Below, one piece after another: positions 10,590 to 22,492 of a stretch of 64,000 bases of DNA (within the stretch, counting starts at the first letter, position 1; the number at the start of each line of letters is the position of its first letter). The notes below the pieces were generated by a model. The model was given only the letters and a program-made list of their open reading frames with translations. It searched no databases and was not told the DNA's origin. Origin of the DNA: Cycas panzhihuaensis (lineage: Eukaryota > Cycadophyta); the NCBI GenBank assembly GCA_023213395.1, contig CM041465.1, forward strand, positions 158,913,741 to 158,977,740, read 5' to 3'. The position numbers and the translations under genes were made by a program.

Positions 10590-13350
10590 TGTTTCCCGGC
10601 TTCCGAGAAAGGATACAGAGTGGTCGACTTAGGTAAGTGCAGGTATGCTCCTCACCTTATTGTTGTTTCCTTTTGTGATGAGTATATGCTTGCATGCTAT
10701 GATTTCGTAGATGGTCCTGTTGTCATCTACACCTATCTAGCCTATGACGACTATATCAGGGGCATATTCCCAGCAAGTGTGGCATCCCGGTGGCCACGTC
10801 ACTTCCCACATTCTACCCTACTCACCTTAAGACCTATTTGGCTCATATCATCCCTGCTTGTGTGATGATCCATCATCGTTTGGTCAACTTGTTACACTTT
10901 TGAGTCCCATTGTTATTCCCTGTGGCTTATTTGTTAGCTTGTCTGCCTCTGGGCAGGTGGCCCTGCCCCTTGCCGACCTCCTTGGTCACTTGCCCACAGC
11001 CCTAAATTTGTTTGGGCCGGTTGGCCTCTAGTCCTTGCCGCCAGTTCAGCATCTGCGAGATTTCTGCATGATGCATGAGATTCTGCAGACGATCACAACT
11101 TGTTTTTAAAAATCCGCCGTGGTAATTCTCGCATTTATTGCAGAATTACCACGTGTCTCGCGACTTAACTCACTGCCAGCCATGCCTTAATCGCTCGATT
11201 AGGATTAAGGCTGGGTATTTAAGTCTTACCTAACTCATTTTAGGGATTTTTTGCCTCATCTTAGAAGGATCACAAGGAAAAACGCCCTGTTGTCTGCTGT
11301 TCCCAGCTGCTCTACTGTTGTTTCAAGACCTGCAACTACTCTCTAGCACCCAGCTCTCCTCTAGTTTGGCTGTGACATCTTCCCAGCCCCTTGCACACCT
11401 TGGAGAGGGCCTCTTTGAAGAGTTTCTAGGACTTCCTTACCCGGGTAGCCATCAAGTAGTCTCAAGTACAGGCTTTTCTTTCAGCCATCTTAGCAGGGGC
11501 TCCATACCTGTTGCTCCATAGTCTTTCTACAGATTTCTCAGCCTCTTTCTAGTAGGTTTTGACAGAGGCAAATGCCTCCCATCTTCTCTACAGGTATTTG
11601 TTGGTTTAGGGTCTTCCCTTTGCCCAATTTATGCCCAGTTTTTGTATATATACACTAGCTTGTCTTATCTCATTCCAAGGGTTGCTTCTTGCATTTCCCT
11701 TGGGCTTTTTGCTCTAATATTAGGGCCTCTTTTCCTGCGTTTCACACCCAAGATAGCGGTCAAGAGGGATACATAAGGTTTGGGATAGAGCTGGGTGGAT
11801 TTTGTACCACCTTCCACGCTCCCTAAGAGGCTTTTTGCCCTCCAAACCTCCCTTTTTGCCCCGGGCTACTCTTAGGGTGGAGTAAGGGTTTAGTAGGCTA
11901 TTTCTAGCCACTGAAATCAGCGTTGGCACTTATTGCAGCACTAGTTTGAGGGCTCATTTCCTTAATCCGGGCAACACATAAGCCTTGGTTACCTTTCTTG
12001 GCTCAATCCTCTTCTCACGGTCCGGTTTGCTGCCCATATGACCCCAGCCTTGTTGAGCTTTGATTTGGGCTCTTTTACATCTATGCTGTCCCATTTTTTA
12101 GCTAGCCTTACAGCCATACCCTCGCTGCCTTGTGGCTTCTTGAGGGAGGGTAGGGTTGCTCTTTGCAAGAGGTGGGCCACTATGAGGCTTACTTATCTAC
12201 TTACTGTTCATTTGAGTAGTTTGTTTTGCCATAGATTATTACTACAACCTTGTGATTCATGTACACTAACATATAGATACAGAGATTTATTTTTCATATA
12301 TGTATACATGTGTTATTGGAACTCCACTTTGTGTTGTTAGCCTCCTTTCCTTGGAAAGGGATATCTGTGCTTACTTGTAGGTACATGGAAGGTGTAAGGG
12401 ATTTCCTCCTCTTCTCTCTTGTGGTTAAGTACTTTTATTGTATTTTATTTTAGCATTTTATTTACTGCCATCATTTTCCTTTTTTTCCTTTCTTGGCACT
12501 CTAGTATCACTTCTGGGGAAGGTAAGGAAGCCCTACGCTTTGTCCTACCGTGATCCCTCTCGTTCGCTATGCTTTATGGAGCGATCTTGGATACCTTGTG
12601 GGAATGTCGCCGCTTCAACCGTGTCTCCATTCTGGGTATGTGCTCTCGCTCCACTTCATTTTCTTTTCTTTAAAAGATTTTTCACAGTAGTAATTAGATC
12701 ATTTGAAAGGAAAAGGGAAACCAACTCTTTCTTTTGGTTTATATTCTGTTTGTTACATTTTACACATTATATCTATCATAGGAAAAGGTCTTAGGAAGCT
12801 TTCCCTTTTAATCTTTCCCTTCATCTTGTAAACTTCACCCCTGTCCTATTGACTTGTTATACTTGGTTTAGTTTATTTACGTGCGTCATAGCACCCTCCT
12901 TTCTCTTGGTTACTCCTTCGAAGGGGGGAACTCTTGATCGATCGATCATTCCCATTCCCTTCATCCTTCCTCGGTTTTCTTCCTGGCCTAAGGATAGCAG
13001 AAGATCTTATTCGTAGGTTGCTCACCTACTTACCCCTTACTCGTTTCCCTCTATTATAGGGAAACCCTCGAGGGGTTCTCTCCTTTCCCTTCCAACCATC
13101 CAAGGGTGGGAGGATCCTTCTCCTAGATCTACCCAGGTTAATCTTCTGCCTCCTCTCTTCTTAACTGAAGTGGGGAACCACCTTTAGGTAGCTGGGTACT
13201 ATCCGCAGGTCCTGAACTCGCGCTCCAGCGTACAACGCACCCTGCGTGGTATTTGCCTTACTCGTAGGTTCTTGTCCGCACCTGGTAGTGCCATTGACCA
13301 CCCTCGTTATTCCTACTCAGTTAGGTAGCTATCCCGTAGACGCGCATCTA
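10590..13350 (+). repeat. Gypsy unit 1 5' LTR (~2.76 kb)
   Basis: Homology with the 3' LTR starts abruptly at TGTTTCC and ends at GCGCATCTA (CCA in the other copies). The PBS-like TGGCAACCATACTGAGG follows one base later in unit 2 (mutated to TAGAAACC here). A TATTTAAG box lies 626 bp in, leaving an unusually long transcribed R-U5 of about 2.1 kb. Confidence 0.85.
11216..11223 (+). promoter_or_regulatory. Putative LTR TATA box
   Basis: TATTTAAG in a block (GGTATTTAAGTCTTACC) that is conserved in the 3' LTR at 31900-31907. It is the best core-promoter candidate of the LTR, inferred from motif and conservation only. Confidence 0.5.
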
Positions 13351-13518
13351 CTAGAAACCATACTGAGGATCTGCCAGTAAGGGAGCTAGTTTTCGCTCTT
13401 TTCTATTGGTATTGCTACCTCCTTGTGGTTTTCTCCTACTTCGTTTTCTTCATTGGGCAGCCCCCAACGTGCGATCTTTGTCGCCCTTTCTTTCTCCTAC
13501 AGTGTTGGTTAGCCTTGT

Positions 13519-15404
13519 ATGCGACGCTTCTCTCGTCGCTTACGTGGCTTACCTCCATTGTTAGAAGATCCCAGGTATCGTCCTCTTCTTTCATCAGATT
13601 TCGATTCGACTATGGAGGGATACCCTTCCGATTGGACCTACCACACCTCAGCCTTGGGAACTCAAGAGTTTCCCTCTTCTATTTCGAGATCCACCCAAGA
13701 GGGTGATGATCCTATTTACTACCCGGGTGACCAACATCACCTGCTTGACGCCCTTCCTCCTACCCATACGATAGAAGGATCTTTTCCTCTTAAGATTTAC
13801 CACTCAGTTGGTGATTCTTATGAGGAACGTCCTAAGGGATCTACTTTGTTTGAGGTCTCGTCTACCTATTACGATCAAGTAGATACCCCTCCCACCGATG
13901 TGGTTGAAGCTTTTAACGAGTGCCATCACGCTGCTCATTTTCAACCATGTCCTAGATGGTTTGAAGATGCTTTCTGTGGGGGAGCCTCTTCTTCGTCTGC
14001 TCCTCCCCCGCTTTCTTCATCCTTATCTACTCCTCCTGCAACAAACAATCCCTTCGTACCTTCACATTCGTCCCGCTCCTTCCCTATTGTTGTTGTGGGG
14101 ATGCATGTTGCACCTTCTATCCCTCGCCAAGGTCCTAGTCTTTGGGACCTTCCTGCGGTATGTCCTTCCCTCATTTGAAGGTTAGCATACCCTTTCCTAG
14201 CCAAACTAATGTGCCATCCCCCAATGTGGCACATACTTTCTCTAGTAGGCCTGTCAGTCCTACTAACCCTTCAGCCATTAGTTATGTGGGACCCACTCCC
14301 ACACACCCTCAAAACCAACCTGTTGGCTCTTCCTTTTACATCCCCCCAGGGTGCACTTCTCAACCTTGGGGGCAGGGTAGAGGGAACCACCTCCCAACTT
14401 ATGGAGTAGATCTGCTACACCCATATGGGATTGCCCCACCTACGGGCGGTCCATATGGGTAAAACCCGGTTCCACATCCCCCTTTTTCGTCATCTAGTGC
14501 AGTCTCTTTTGCCATGCCTTTGCAAGGGAGCCTGACTCCCTTCCAAGGCACTTATCCTCAAGCCCCCTTTCAACAAGGGGCGTTTCCTCAAGGAGGGATG
14601 GGTATGCCGCCCCCGTCTGCTCCTTGCCTGCTACCTACTGCATCATTTGTTGATCCTACAGTCCAGGCAAGGGCGCGTCTCTTCATGGACTATAGGTCAA
14701 CACCTTTATCCATTGAAGCATTAAGAACTAATCTGCCGCCTCATCCTCCTGACGTTCCTAGATTTGATGGAACTTCATCGCAAGACCTAACTGAACATGT
14801 GCGTAGTTTTTCTATAGCATGTATAGACTACTGGGCTTACGACCATATCCTAATGAAATTGTTTCCACGATCTTTATAGGTCGACGCCCTTAAGTGGTTT
14901 TATCGCCTCCCTGCCCACTCTATCTTCTCATTCTAGTAATTGGTGGATAAATTCATCAACTACTTTGATGTAGCCCGTCCATTTGAGAGTAGAATGAAAT
15001 CCCTCTTATCGCTCAAACAAGGCCACGATGAGATGAATCGTGACTTTGTGAGATGATTCCATGACCTTCTTCACCCCACTAAGGCCACGTTGCCCAAGGA
15101 GCTGAAGAGAAATCTTTTCGTTAACGCACTTTGTCCTGAAGTACATGTGGAAGTCCTTAAAATGGGGGCAACCACATGTGACTTCGCGATCGCCAAGTGC
15201 TTAGCATTGGAGGCTGTTGAGATCCAAGCTGGACTCAAGAAGCCTCTCAAGCCCTCACAACGACGTGAGGCACCACCTTCAACCAAGGATACTAAACCTC
15301 AACAATCCTCTAAATCCTCTTCTCATAAAACTGAGAGGACTTTAGACCCCCTCACATCCGCCATACGTTCGTTCGAACGTACGATGAAGGAACTCAAGTT
15401 ATAG
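13519..15404 (+). pseudogene. Gypsy unit 1 gag
   Basis: N-terminal Pro/Ser-rich extension of ~330 codons (MRRFSRRLRG... start at 13519), then a capsid domain: PRFDGTSSQDLTEHVRSF followed by LMKLFPRSL and, past a stop, ALKWFYRLP. This is the retrotransposon gag pattern FdGtxxPxxHxxxF...LFPxSLxxxAxxWxxxLP. In-frame stops fall at 14877 (TAG), 14934 (TAG), 14937 (TAA) and 15054 (TGA). A frame change near 14142 and a TAA at 14461 add to the damage. Residues to ~15404 continue the capsid tail and a Lys-rich linker. The sister gag at 20165-22051 shares three of the stops. I saw no CCHC knuckle in a clear frame; a Cys/His cluster near 15530-15570 (KKWCSIHGECFHD) is a remnant candidate. Confidence 0.8.
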
Positions 15405-16268
15405 GCTCCTTCATCTCTGATATCCAATAATCAAATTCAACAAGCAACTCAAGCCTCCCTCCCTAGGAATGGAAACGTCCAGTCCTCTCGAACGAGGAAG
15501 ACAGATCCCCCGCTTGAGAAGAAGTGGTGCTCCATTCATGGGGAGTGCTTCCACGATGACTCATGTTGCAGGGCTCAGCATCCCAAGGATGCCCCTCGAC
15601 GTGACTCCTCCCATAAATGGGCCTCAAGGCCTAATTTAGACCAACCCATTCACAAGGATCCATTCCCCAAACATGGGGAACATGATCGCAACACTCAATC
15701 TAAGAATAATCGTAACCGAAGAAGATCGCCAAATTCTCGTCTTTCCTGTGATAAAGGGAAGGGCACCCGGGATTCGTCCTCTTCCTCCCGTTCCCCTAAC
15801 CATCGCACCCCATCACCTTCGCAGCCTCGGAACAAGGGGAAGAAGGTGATCCAAGTGGTTGGGGCTACTTCTTCGTATGCCCTTACTCGGTCTCAAGCCG
15901 CCAAAGAAGCAACTAGTGCTTCTTCCTCTACTCTCTCCGATCCTCTTCCAGAGAACCCTCCTCTGGAAATACCTCTCTTCCCCAAGGTTATTCTTGTGCG
16001 CCCGGGTCGTTATGGATTTCGAAGGGCACTTACCCAACCTACTGCGAAGGGTAAGCATTTCTCCATTGTGGACGAGCTTCATACTGTTGTCGTAGGAATG
16101 TCCTTGATGGACATTTTGAGGAGTTGTCCCAAGCAATGGACTCTCCTCTTAGAAGCTTTAGGATCGAATGACGTGCCTGTTCATACTTTGGGCATTACCC
16201 AAAGTCGTAAGCCTATTATTTCTTTTGATCCTAAGGACCTTCCTCCCACGTGTGAAAGGGAACGTTAG
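15405..16268 (+). pseudogene. Gypsy unit 1 gag-protease linker
   Basis: Basic, Ser/Arg-rich stretch (15560-15840), then an open frame 15846-16268 containing RRALTQPTAKGKHFSIVDEL and MDILRSCPKQWTLLLEALG. It is conserved in unit 2 (22493-22918). It lies between gag and protease as in Tat/Athila elements. I recognise no enzymatic motif; it may be part of the gag-pro polyprotein upstream of PR. Confidence 0.6.
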
Positions 16269-17020
16269 TAGAACTTTCCATTTACTATTACCATCGATAC
16301 ACCTAATTGTACCCTTTGAAGGATTGTTGTTGACAACGGTTCTTCTGTGAATGCCATGCCCTTGCGTGTCATGTAAGAGCTTGGTATTTTTGCCTTGGAA
16401 CCTGTTCCATGGCGATGCCAAGGTTATGATGGTAGCAAGAAGACCCCGTTGGGATCTGTCGCGATTCTGCTCACCCTTGAGGGCAAGACTGTCCTCGCTG
16501 ATGTTGTACCCCTTGACGTCGATGTCGACTACAACCTTCTCTTAGGTCGTCCATGGCTCGACCAAATGGGAGCTGTGTATTCGACTCTCTGGGGACAACT
16601 TAAGTTTGTCCATGATGGACAAATGAGGGTTGTTCCTCGCGACTGCCCACTTGCCAAATAAACCCGTCCTGTTAATCAGGCAAGCCAAGGTCCTTCTACT
16701 TATGCCTTGGCTTGTTCCATTGGTATACCCAATCCGTCTGAAGAAGATCCTGCATCTTCTTTTCATAGTCTCACGCATTTCGCTCCTATTGGCGTTGGGA
16801 GCTATGGGTACCTTGCCTCGTTTAGTAATGACGAGTCACACAATGAGGGCGAGGATTGTCTTCACCCTGTCTCTTTCCTCTGCACCAGTAGATCGTATCC
16901 ATCTCGTTCTAGATCTCCATCTAGAACCTCTCTCATTGGTGAAACTAGCCACTCCTACGTGTCGCATGTCATTGCTCATGTTGACTGCATCATCGCTTCT
17001 TCCCTTCATCACCCCCCATA
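16269..17020 (+). pseudogene. Gypsy unit 1 aspartic protease remnant
   Basis: After two adjacent stops (16266-16271) the frame reads RIVVDNGSSVNAMPL, the retropepsin active-site loop with Asn where D(T/S)G normally has Thr or Ser, and later YNLLLGRPWLDQMGA, the conserved second motif. A stop at 16659 (CAA to TAA relative to unit 2) ends the domain. A Ser-rich spacer follows to 17021. It is non-functional as it stands. Confidence 0.75.
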
Positions 17021-17353
17021 GGTGATGGCTTCGAAGAACTGCCTTTCACTCCTTCCAAGAAGCCTCCTTTTGACTCTATCTTAAAGTCTTCTAGTACTTC
17101 ATCTACTCGGAGTAAGGTCATCCATGGGGTGGATTACTTTGAGGATGATGAAGCCTTACTCGAGCACTTAGTGGGCTTCGTGCCTAACTTGCCTTCTAGT
17201 CACCATAGGCTTGGCCACCAGAAGATCCTTGCGATTGGGTCCACACTCACTGACCCAATCCTGTCCCCTATTCCATCTCCTCCCGTTGACCTTGCCCCCC
17301 TCTACTTCAAGGAGGGAAATGCCATGTGCATGGAGGCAACCTAAGACATAGTC

Positions 17354-18042
17354 TTGGCCTCCGGCAAGGTCATTAAGGTTGGGGTGGAATGCTCTCCTGA
17401 TGAGGTAAGGGAGTATTCCCTTTTGTTCCAGGAGTTTCAGGACATCTTCGCATGGGATTATGCTGACATGAAGGGGATTGACCCCTCCATTGTCACCCAT
17501 AATCTCACCACCATCCCTAGCGCCTGCCCCATGTGCCAGAAGCAGCGTCCCCTTCACCCAAAGCTCTCAGTCGTCGTCAAGATGGAGGTTGAAAAGCTCT
17601 TGGATGCTGGACTCATTACTTCCATTGACTACCCCAAGTGGGTGTCCAACATTATCCCCATTGCTAAAAAGAACGGGGCCATTCGTATATGTGTCAACTT
17701 CCGTGACATTAACAATGTTTGTCCTAAGGACAACTTTCCGCTCCCCTTCATCGATCAAATCATTGATCGAACCGCTGGATTCGAAGTCATGTCCTTAATG
17801 GACAGCTTCTCTGGTTATAACCAGATCCAGATATCTCTTGAAGACCGCCACAAGACGGCCTTCACTACACTGTGGGGTACCTTTGCCTATAAGGCAATGC
17901 CCTTTGGCCTTAAGAATGTAGGTGCTACTTATCAGAGACCTATGCATTTCATCTTCCACAACCTCATTGATTACACATTGGAGGTCTTCATGAATGACAT
18001 GATGGGCCTCTCACGTGTCAGGGCCCATCATCCCTCTGACTT
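17354..18042 (+). pseudogene. Gypsy unit 1 reverse transcriptase, truncated
   Basis: Ty3/gypsy RT from KVIKVGVECSPDEVREY through LLDAGLITSIDYPKWVSNI, RICVNFRDINNVCPKDNFPLP and SLMDSFSGYNQIQI to FGLKNVGATYQRPMHFIFH. The catalytic box reads VFMNDMM (Asp-Asp changed to Asn-Asp; unit 2 has FMDDM). The domain stops abruptly at 18042, where sequence switches to LTR material, so thumb, RNase H and integrase are missing. The open frame runs on to 18136 only through the fused LTR. Confidence 0.88.
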
Positions 18043-18075
18043 CTTGAGGGAGGATAGGGTTGCTCTTTCCAAGAC
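18036..18075 (+). other. Fusion junction between gypsy units
   Basis: RT sequence (to ~18042) is followed by ~26 bp matching LTR bases ~12139-12165 (CTTGAGGGAGGxTAGGGTTG), then by LTR sequence that matches from ~11427 onward. So an LTR-internal scrap is placed out of order between RT and the LTR. Both joins carry short overlaps (CTT; CTCTTT/TTTCCA). Confidence 0.75.
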
Positions 18076-19995
18076 TTCCTTGCCCGGGCAGCCATCAAGC
18101 AGTCTCAAGTGCAGGCTTTTCTTTCAGCTATCTTAGCAGGGGCTCCATACCTACTACTCCACAGTCTTTCTACAGATTTCTTAGCCTCTTTCTAGCAGGT
18201 TTTGACGAGGCAAATCCCTCCCATCTTCTCTACAGGTATTTGTTAGTTTAGGGTCTTTCCTTTGCCTAATTTATGCCCAGTTTTTGCATATTTACACTAG
18301 CTTGTCTTATCTCGTTCCAAGGGTTGTTTCTTGCATTTCCCTTGGGATTTTTGCTCTGCTGTTAGGGCCTCTTTTCCTGTGTTTCACGCCCAAGACATCG
18401 GTCAAGAGGGATACATAAGGTTTGGGATAGAGCTGGGTGGATTCCGTACCACCTTCCACCCTCCGTAAGAGGCTTTTTGCCCTTCAAACCTCCCTTTTTG
18501 CCCTGTGCTACTCTTGGGGTGGAGTAAGGGTTCAGTAGGCTATTTCCAGCCGCTGAAATCAGCGTTGGCACTTGTTGCAACGCTGGTTTGAGGGCTCATT
18601 TCCTTAATCCGGGCAACATATAAGCCCCGGTTACCTTTCTTAGCTCAATCCTCTTCTCAACGGTCTGGTTTGCTTCCCATAGCACCCTGGCCTTGTTGAG
18701 CTTTGATTTGGGCTCTTTTACATCTCTGCTGTCCCATTTTTCAGCCAACCTTACAACCATACCCTCGCTGCCTTGTGGCTTCTTAAGGGAGGGTAGGGTT
18801 GCTCTTTGCGGGAGGTGGGCCACTCCGAGGCTTACTTATCTACTTTCTATTCATTTGAGTAGTTTGTTTTGCCATAGATTATTGCTGCAACCTTGTGGTT
18901 CATGTACACTAACATATAGATACAGAGATTTATTTTTCATATATGTATGCACGTGTTATTGGAACTCCACTTTGTGTTGTTAGCCTCCTTTCCTTGGAAA
19001 GGGATATTTGTGCTTACTTGTAGGTACATGGAAGGTGTAAGGGATTTCCTCCTTTTCTCTCTTGTGGTTAAGTACTTTTATTATATTTTATTTTAGCATT
19101 TTATTTACTGCCGTCATTTTCCTTTTTTTCCTTTCTTGGCACTCTAGTGTCACTTTTGGGGAAGGTAAGGAAGCCCTACGCTTTGTCCTACTGTGATCCC
19201 TCTCGTTCGCTGTGCTTTGTGGAGCGATCTTGGATACCTTGTGGGAACGTTGCCGCTTCAACCGCGTCTCCATTCTGGGTATGTGTTCTCGCTCCACTTC
19301 ATTTTCTTTTCTTTAAAAGATTTTTCACAGTAGTAATTAGATTATTTGAAAGGAAAAGGGAAACCAACTCTTTCTTTTGGTTTATATTCCGTTTGTTACA
19401 TTTTACACATTATATCTATCATAGGAAAAGGTTTTAGGAAGCTTTTCCTTTTAATCTTTCCCTTCATCTTGTAAACTTCACCCCTATCCTATTGACTTGT
19501 TATACTTGGTTTAGTTTACTTGCGTGCGTCATAGCACCCTCCTTTCTCTTGGTTACTCCTTCGAAGGGGGGAACTCTTGATCGATTGATCATTCCTATTC
19601 CCTTCATCCTTCCTCGGTTTTCTTCTGCCTAGCCGGATAACTGAGAAGATCTTATTCGTAGGTTGCTCACCTACTTACCCCTTACTCGTTTCCCTCTGTT
19701 ATAGGGAAACCCTCGAGGGGTTCTCTCTTTTCCCTTCCAACCATCTAAGGGTGGGAGGATCCTTCTCCTAGATCTACCCAGGTTAATCTTCTACCTCCTC
19801 TCTTCTTAACTGAAGTGGGGAACCACCTTTCGGTAGCTGGGTACTATCTGCAGGTCCCGAACTCGCGCTCCAGCGTACAATGCACCCTGCGTGGTATTTG
19901 CCTTACTCGTAGGTTCTTGTTCGCACCTGGTAGTGCCGTTGACCGCCCTCGTTATTCCTACTCAGTTAGGTAGCTATCCCATAGACGCGCATCCA
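18069..19995 (+). repeat. Gypsy unit 2 5' LTR, missing its first ~840 bp
   Basis: Co-linear with 11430-13350 and 32115-34035. It lacks U3 and the TATTTAAG promoter because of the fusion. It ends GCGCATCCA and is followed after one base by the PBS-like TGGCAACCATACTGAGG (19997). It shares private variants with the 3' LTR at 31279-34035. Confidence 0.85.
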
Positions 19996-20164
19996 CTGGC
20001 AACCATACTGAGGATCTGCCAATAAGGGAGCTAGTTTTCGCTCTTTTCTATTGGTATTACTACCTCCTTGTGTGTTTTCTCCTACTCCGTTTTCTTCATT
20101 GGGCAGCCCCCAACATGTGCTCTTTGTCACCCTTTCTTTCTCCTACAGTGTTGGTTAGCCTTGT

Positions 20165-22051
20165 ATGCGATGCTTCTCTCGTCACTTACATGGCTTACCT
20201 CCATTGTTAGAAGATCCCAGGTATCGTCCTCTTCCTTCGTCGGATTTTGATTCGACTATGGAGGGATACCCTTCCGATTGGACCTACCACACCTCAGCCT
20301 CGGGAACTCATGAGTCTCCCTCTTCTATTCTGAGATCCACCCAAGAGGGTGATGATCCTATTTACTACCCGGGTGACCAACATCACCCACTTGACGCCCT
20401 TCCTCCTACCCATGCGGTAGAAGGATCTTTTCCTCTTAAGATTTACCACTTAGTTGGTGATTCTTATGAGGAACGTCTTGAGGGATCTACTTCGTTTGAG
20501 GTCCCGTCTACCTCTTACGATCAAGTAGATACCCCTCCCACCGATGTGGTTGAAGCTTTTAACGAGTGCCATCACGTTGCTCGTTTTCAACCATGTCCTA
20601 GATGGTTTGAAGATGCTTTCTGTAGGGAAGCCTCTTCTTCGCCTGCTCCTCCCTCACTTTCTTCATCCTCATCTACTCCTCCTGCAACAACAAATCCCTT
20701 CGTACTTACACATTCGTCCCGCTCCTTCCCTATTGCTATTGCGGGGATGCATGTTGCACCTTCTATCCCTCGCCAAGGTCCTAGTGCTTCGGGACCTTCC
20801 TGCGGTATGTCCTTCCCTCATTTGAAGGTTAGCATACCCTTTCCTAGCCAAACTAATGTGCCATCCCCCAATGTGGCACATACTTTCTCTAGTAGGCCTG
20901 TCAGTCCTACTAACCCTTCAGCGATTAGTCATGTGGGACCCACTCCCACACACCCTCAAAACCAACCTGTTGGCTCTTCCTTTTACATCCCCCCGGGGTG
21001 CACTTCTTAACCTTGGGGGTAGGGTAGAGGGAACCACCTCCCAACTTATGGAGTAGATCTACTACACCCATATGGGATTGCCCCACCTACGGGTGGTCCA
21101 TATGGGCAAAACCCGGTTCCACATCCCCCTTTTTCGTCATCTAGCGCAGTCTCTTTTGCCATGCCTTTGCAAGGGAGCCTGACTCCCTTCCAAGGCACTT
21201 ATCCTCAAGCCCCCTTCCAACAAGGGGCGTTTCCTCAAGGAGGGATGGGTATGCCGCCCCCGTCTGCTCCTTGCCTGCTACCTACTGCATCATTCGTTGA
21301 TCCTACAGTCCACGCAAGGGCGCGTCCCTTCATGGACTATAGGTCAACACCTTTATCCATTGAAGCATTAAGAACTGATCTGCGGCCTCATCCTCCTGAC
21401 GTTCATAGATTTGATGGAACTTCATCACAAGACCCAACTGAACATGTGCGTAGTTTTTCTATGGCATGTATAGAGTACTGGGCTTACGACCATATCCTAA
21501 TGAAATTATTTCCACGATCTTTGTAGGGTGACGCCCTTAAGTGGTTTTATCGCCTCCCTGCCCACTCTATCTTCTCATTTCAGTAATTGGTGGATGAATT
21601 CATCAACTACTTTGATGTAGCCCGTCCATTTGGGAGCAGAATGAAATCCCTCTTATCGCTCAAACAAGGCCACGATGAGATGAATCGTGACTTTGTGAGA
21701 TGATTCCATGACCTTCTTCACTCCACTAAGGCCACGTTGCCCAAGGAGCTGAAGAGAAATCTTTTCGTTAACGCACTTCATCCCGAAGTACATGTGGAAG
21801 TATTTAAAATGGGGGTGACCACATGCGACTTCGCGATCGCCAAGTGCTTAGCGTTGGAGGCTGTTGAGATCCAAGCTGTTCTCAAGAAGCCTCTCAAGCC
21901 CTCACAACGACGTGAGGCACTACCTTCAACCAAGGATACTAAACCTCAACAATCCTCTAAATCCTCTTCTCATCAAACTGAGAGGACTTTAGACCCCCTC
22001 ACATCTGCCATACGTTCGTTCGAACGTACGATGAAGGAACTCAAGTTATAG
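20165..22051 (+). pseudogene. Gypsy unit 2 gag
   Basis: Same organisation as unit 1 gag. The N-terminal extension is open from 20165 to 21010 (281 codons), ending in a TAA that is CAA in unit 1. The capsid core PPDVHRFDGTSSQDPTEHVRSF is at ~21385-21450, with in-frame stops at 21524 (TAG), 21584 (TAA) and 21701 (TGA), then LPKELKRNLFVNAL to 22051. The three stops sit at the same codons as in unit 1. The role in the intact family would be the capsid/nucleocapsid precursor. Confidence 0.8.
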
Positions 22052-22492
22052 GCTCCTTCATCTCCGATATCCAACAATCAAATTCAATAAGCAACTCAAG
22101 CTTCCCTCCCTAGGAATGGAAACGTCTACTCCTCTCAAACGAGGAAGACAGATCCCCCGCTTGAGAAGAAGTGGTGCTCCATTCATGGGGAGTGCTTCCA
22201 CGATGACTCACGTTGCAGGGTTCAGCATCCCAAGGATGCCCCTCGACGTGACTCCTCCCATAAACGGGCCTCAAGGCCTAATTTAGACCAACCTGTTTAC
22301 AAAGATCCGTTCCCCAAACATGGGGAACAGGATCGCAACACTCAATCCAAGAATAATCGGAACCGAAGAAGATCGCCAAATTCCCGTCTTTCCCGTGATA
22401 AAGGGAAGGGCACCCGGGATTCATCCTCTTCCTCCCATTCCCCTAACCGTCGTACCCCATCACCTTCGCAGCCCCAGAACAAGGGGAAGAAG

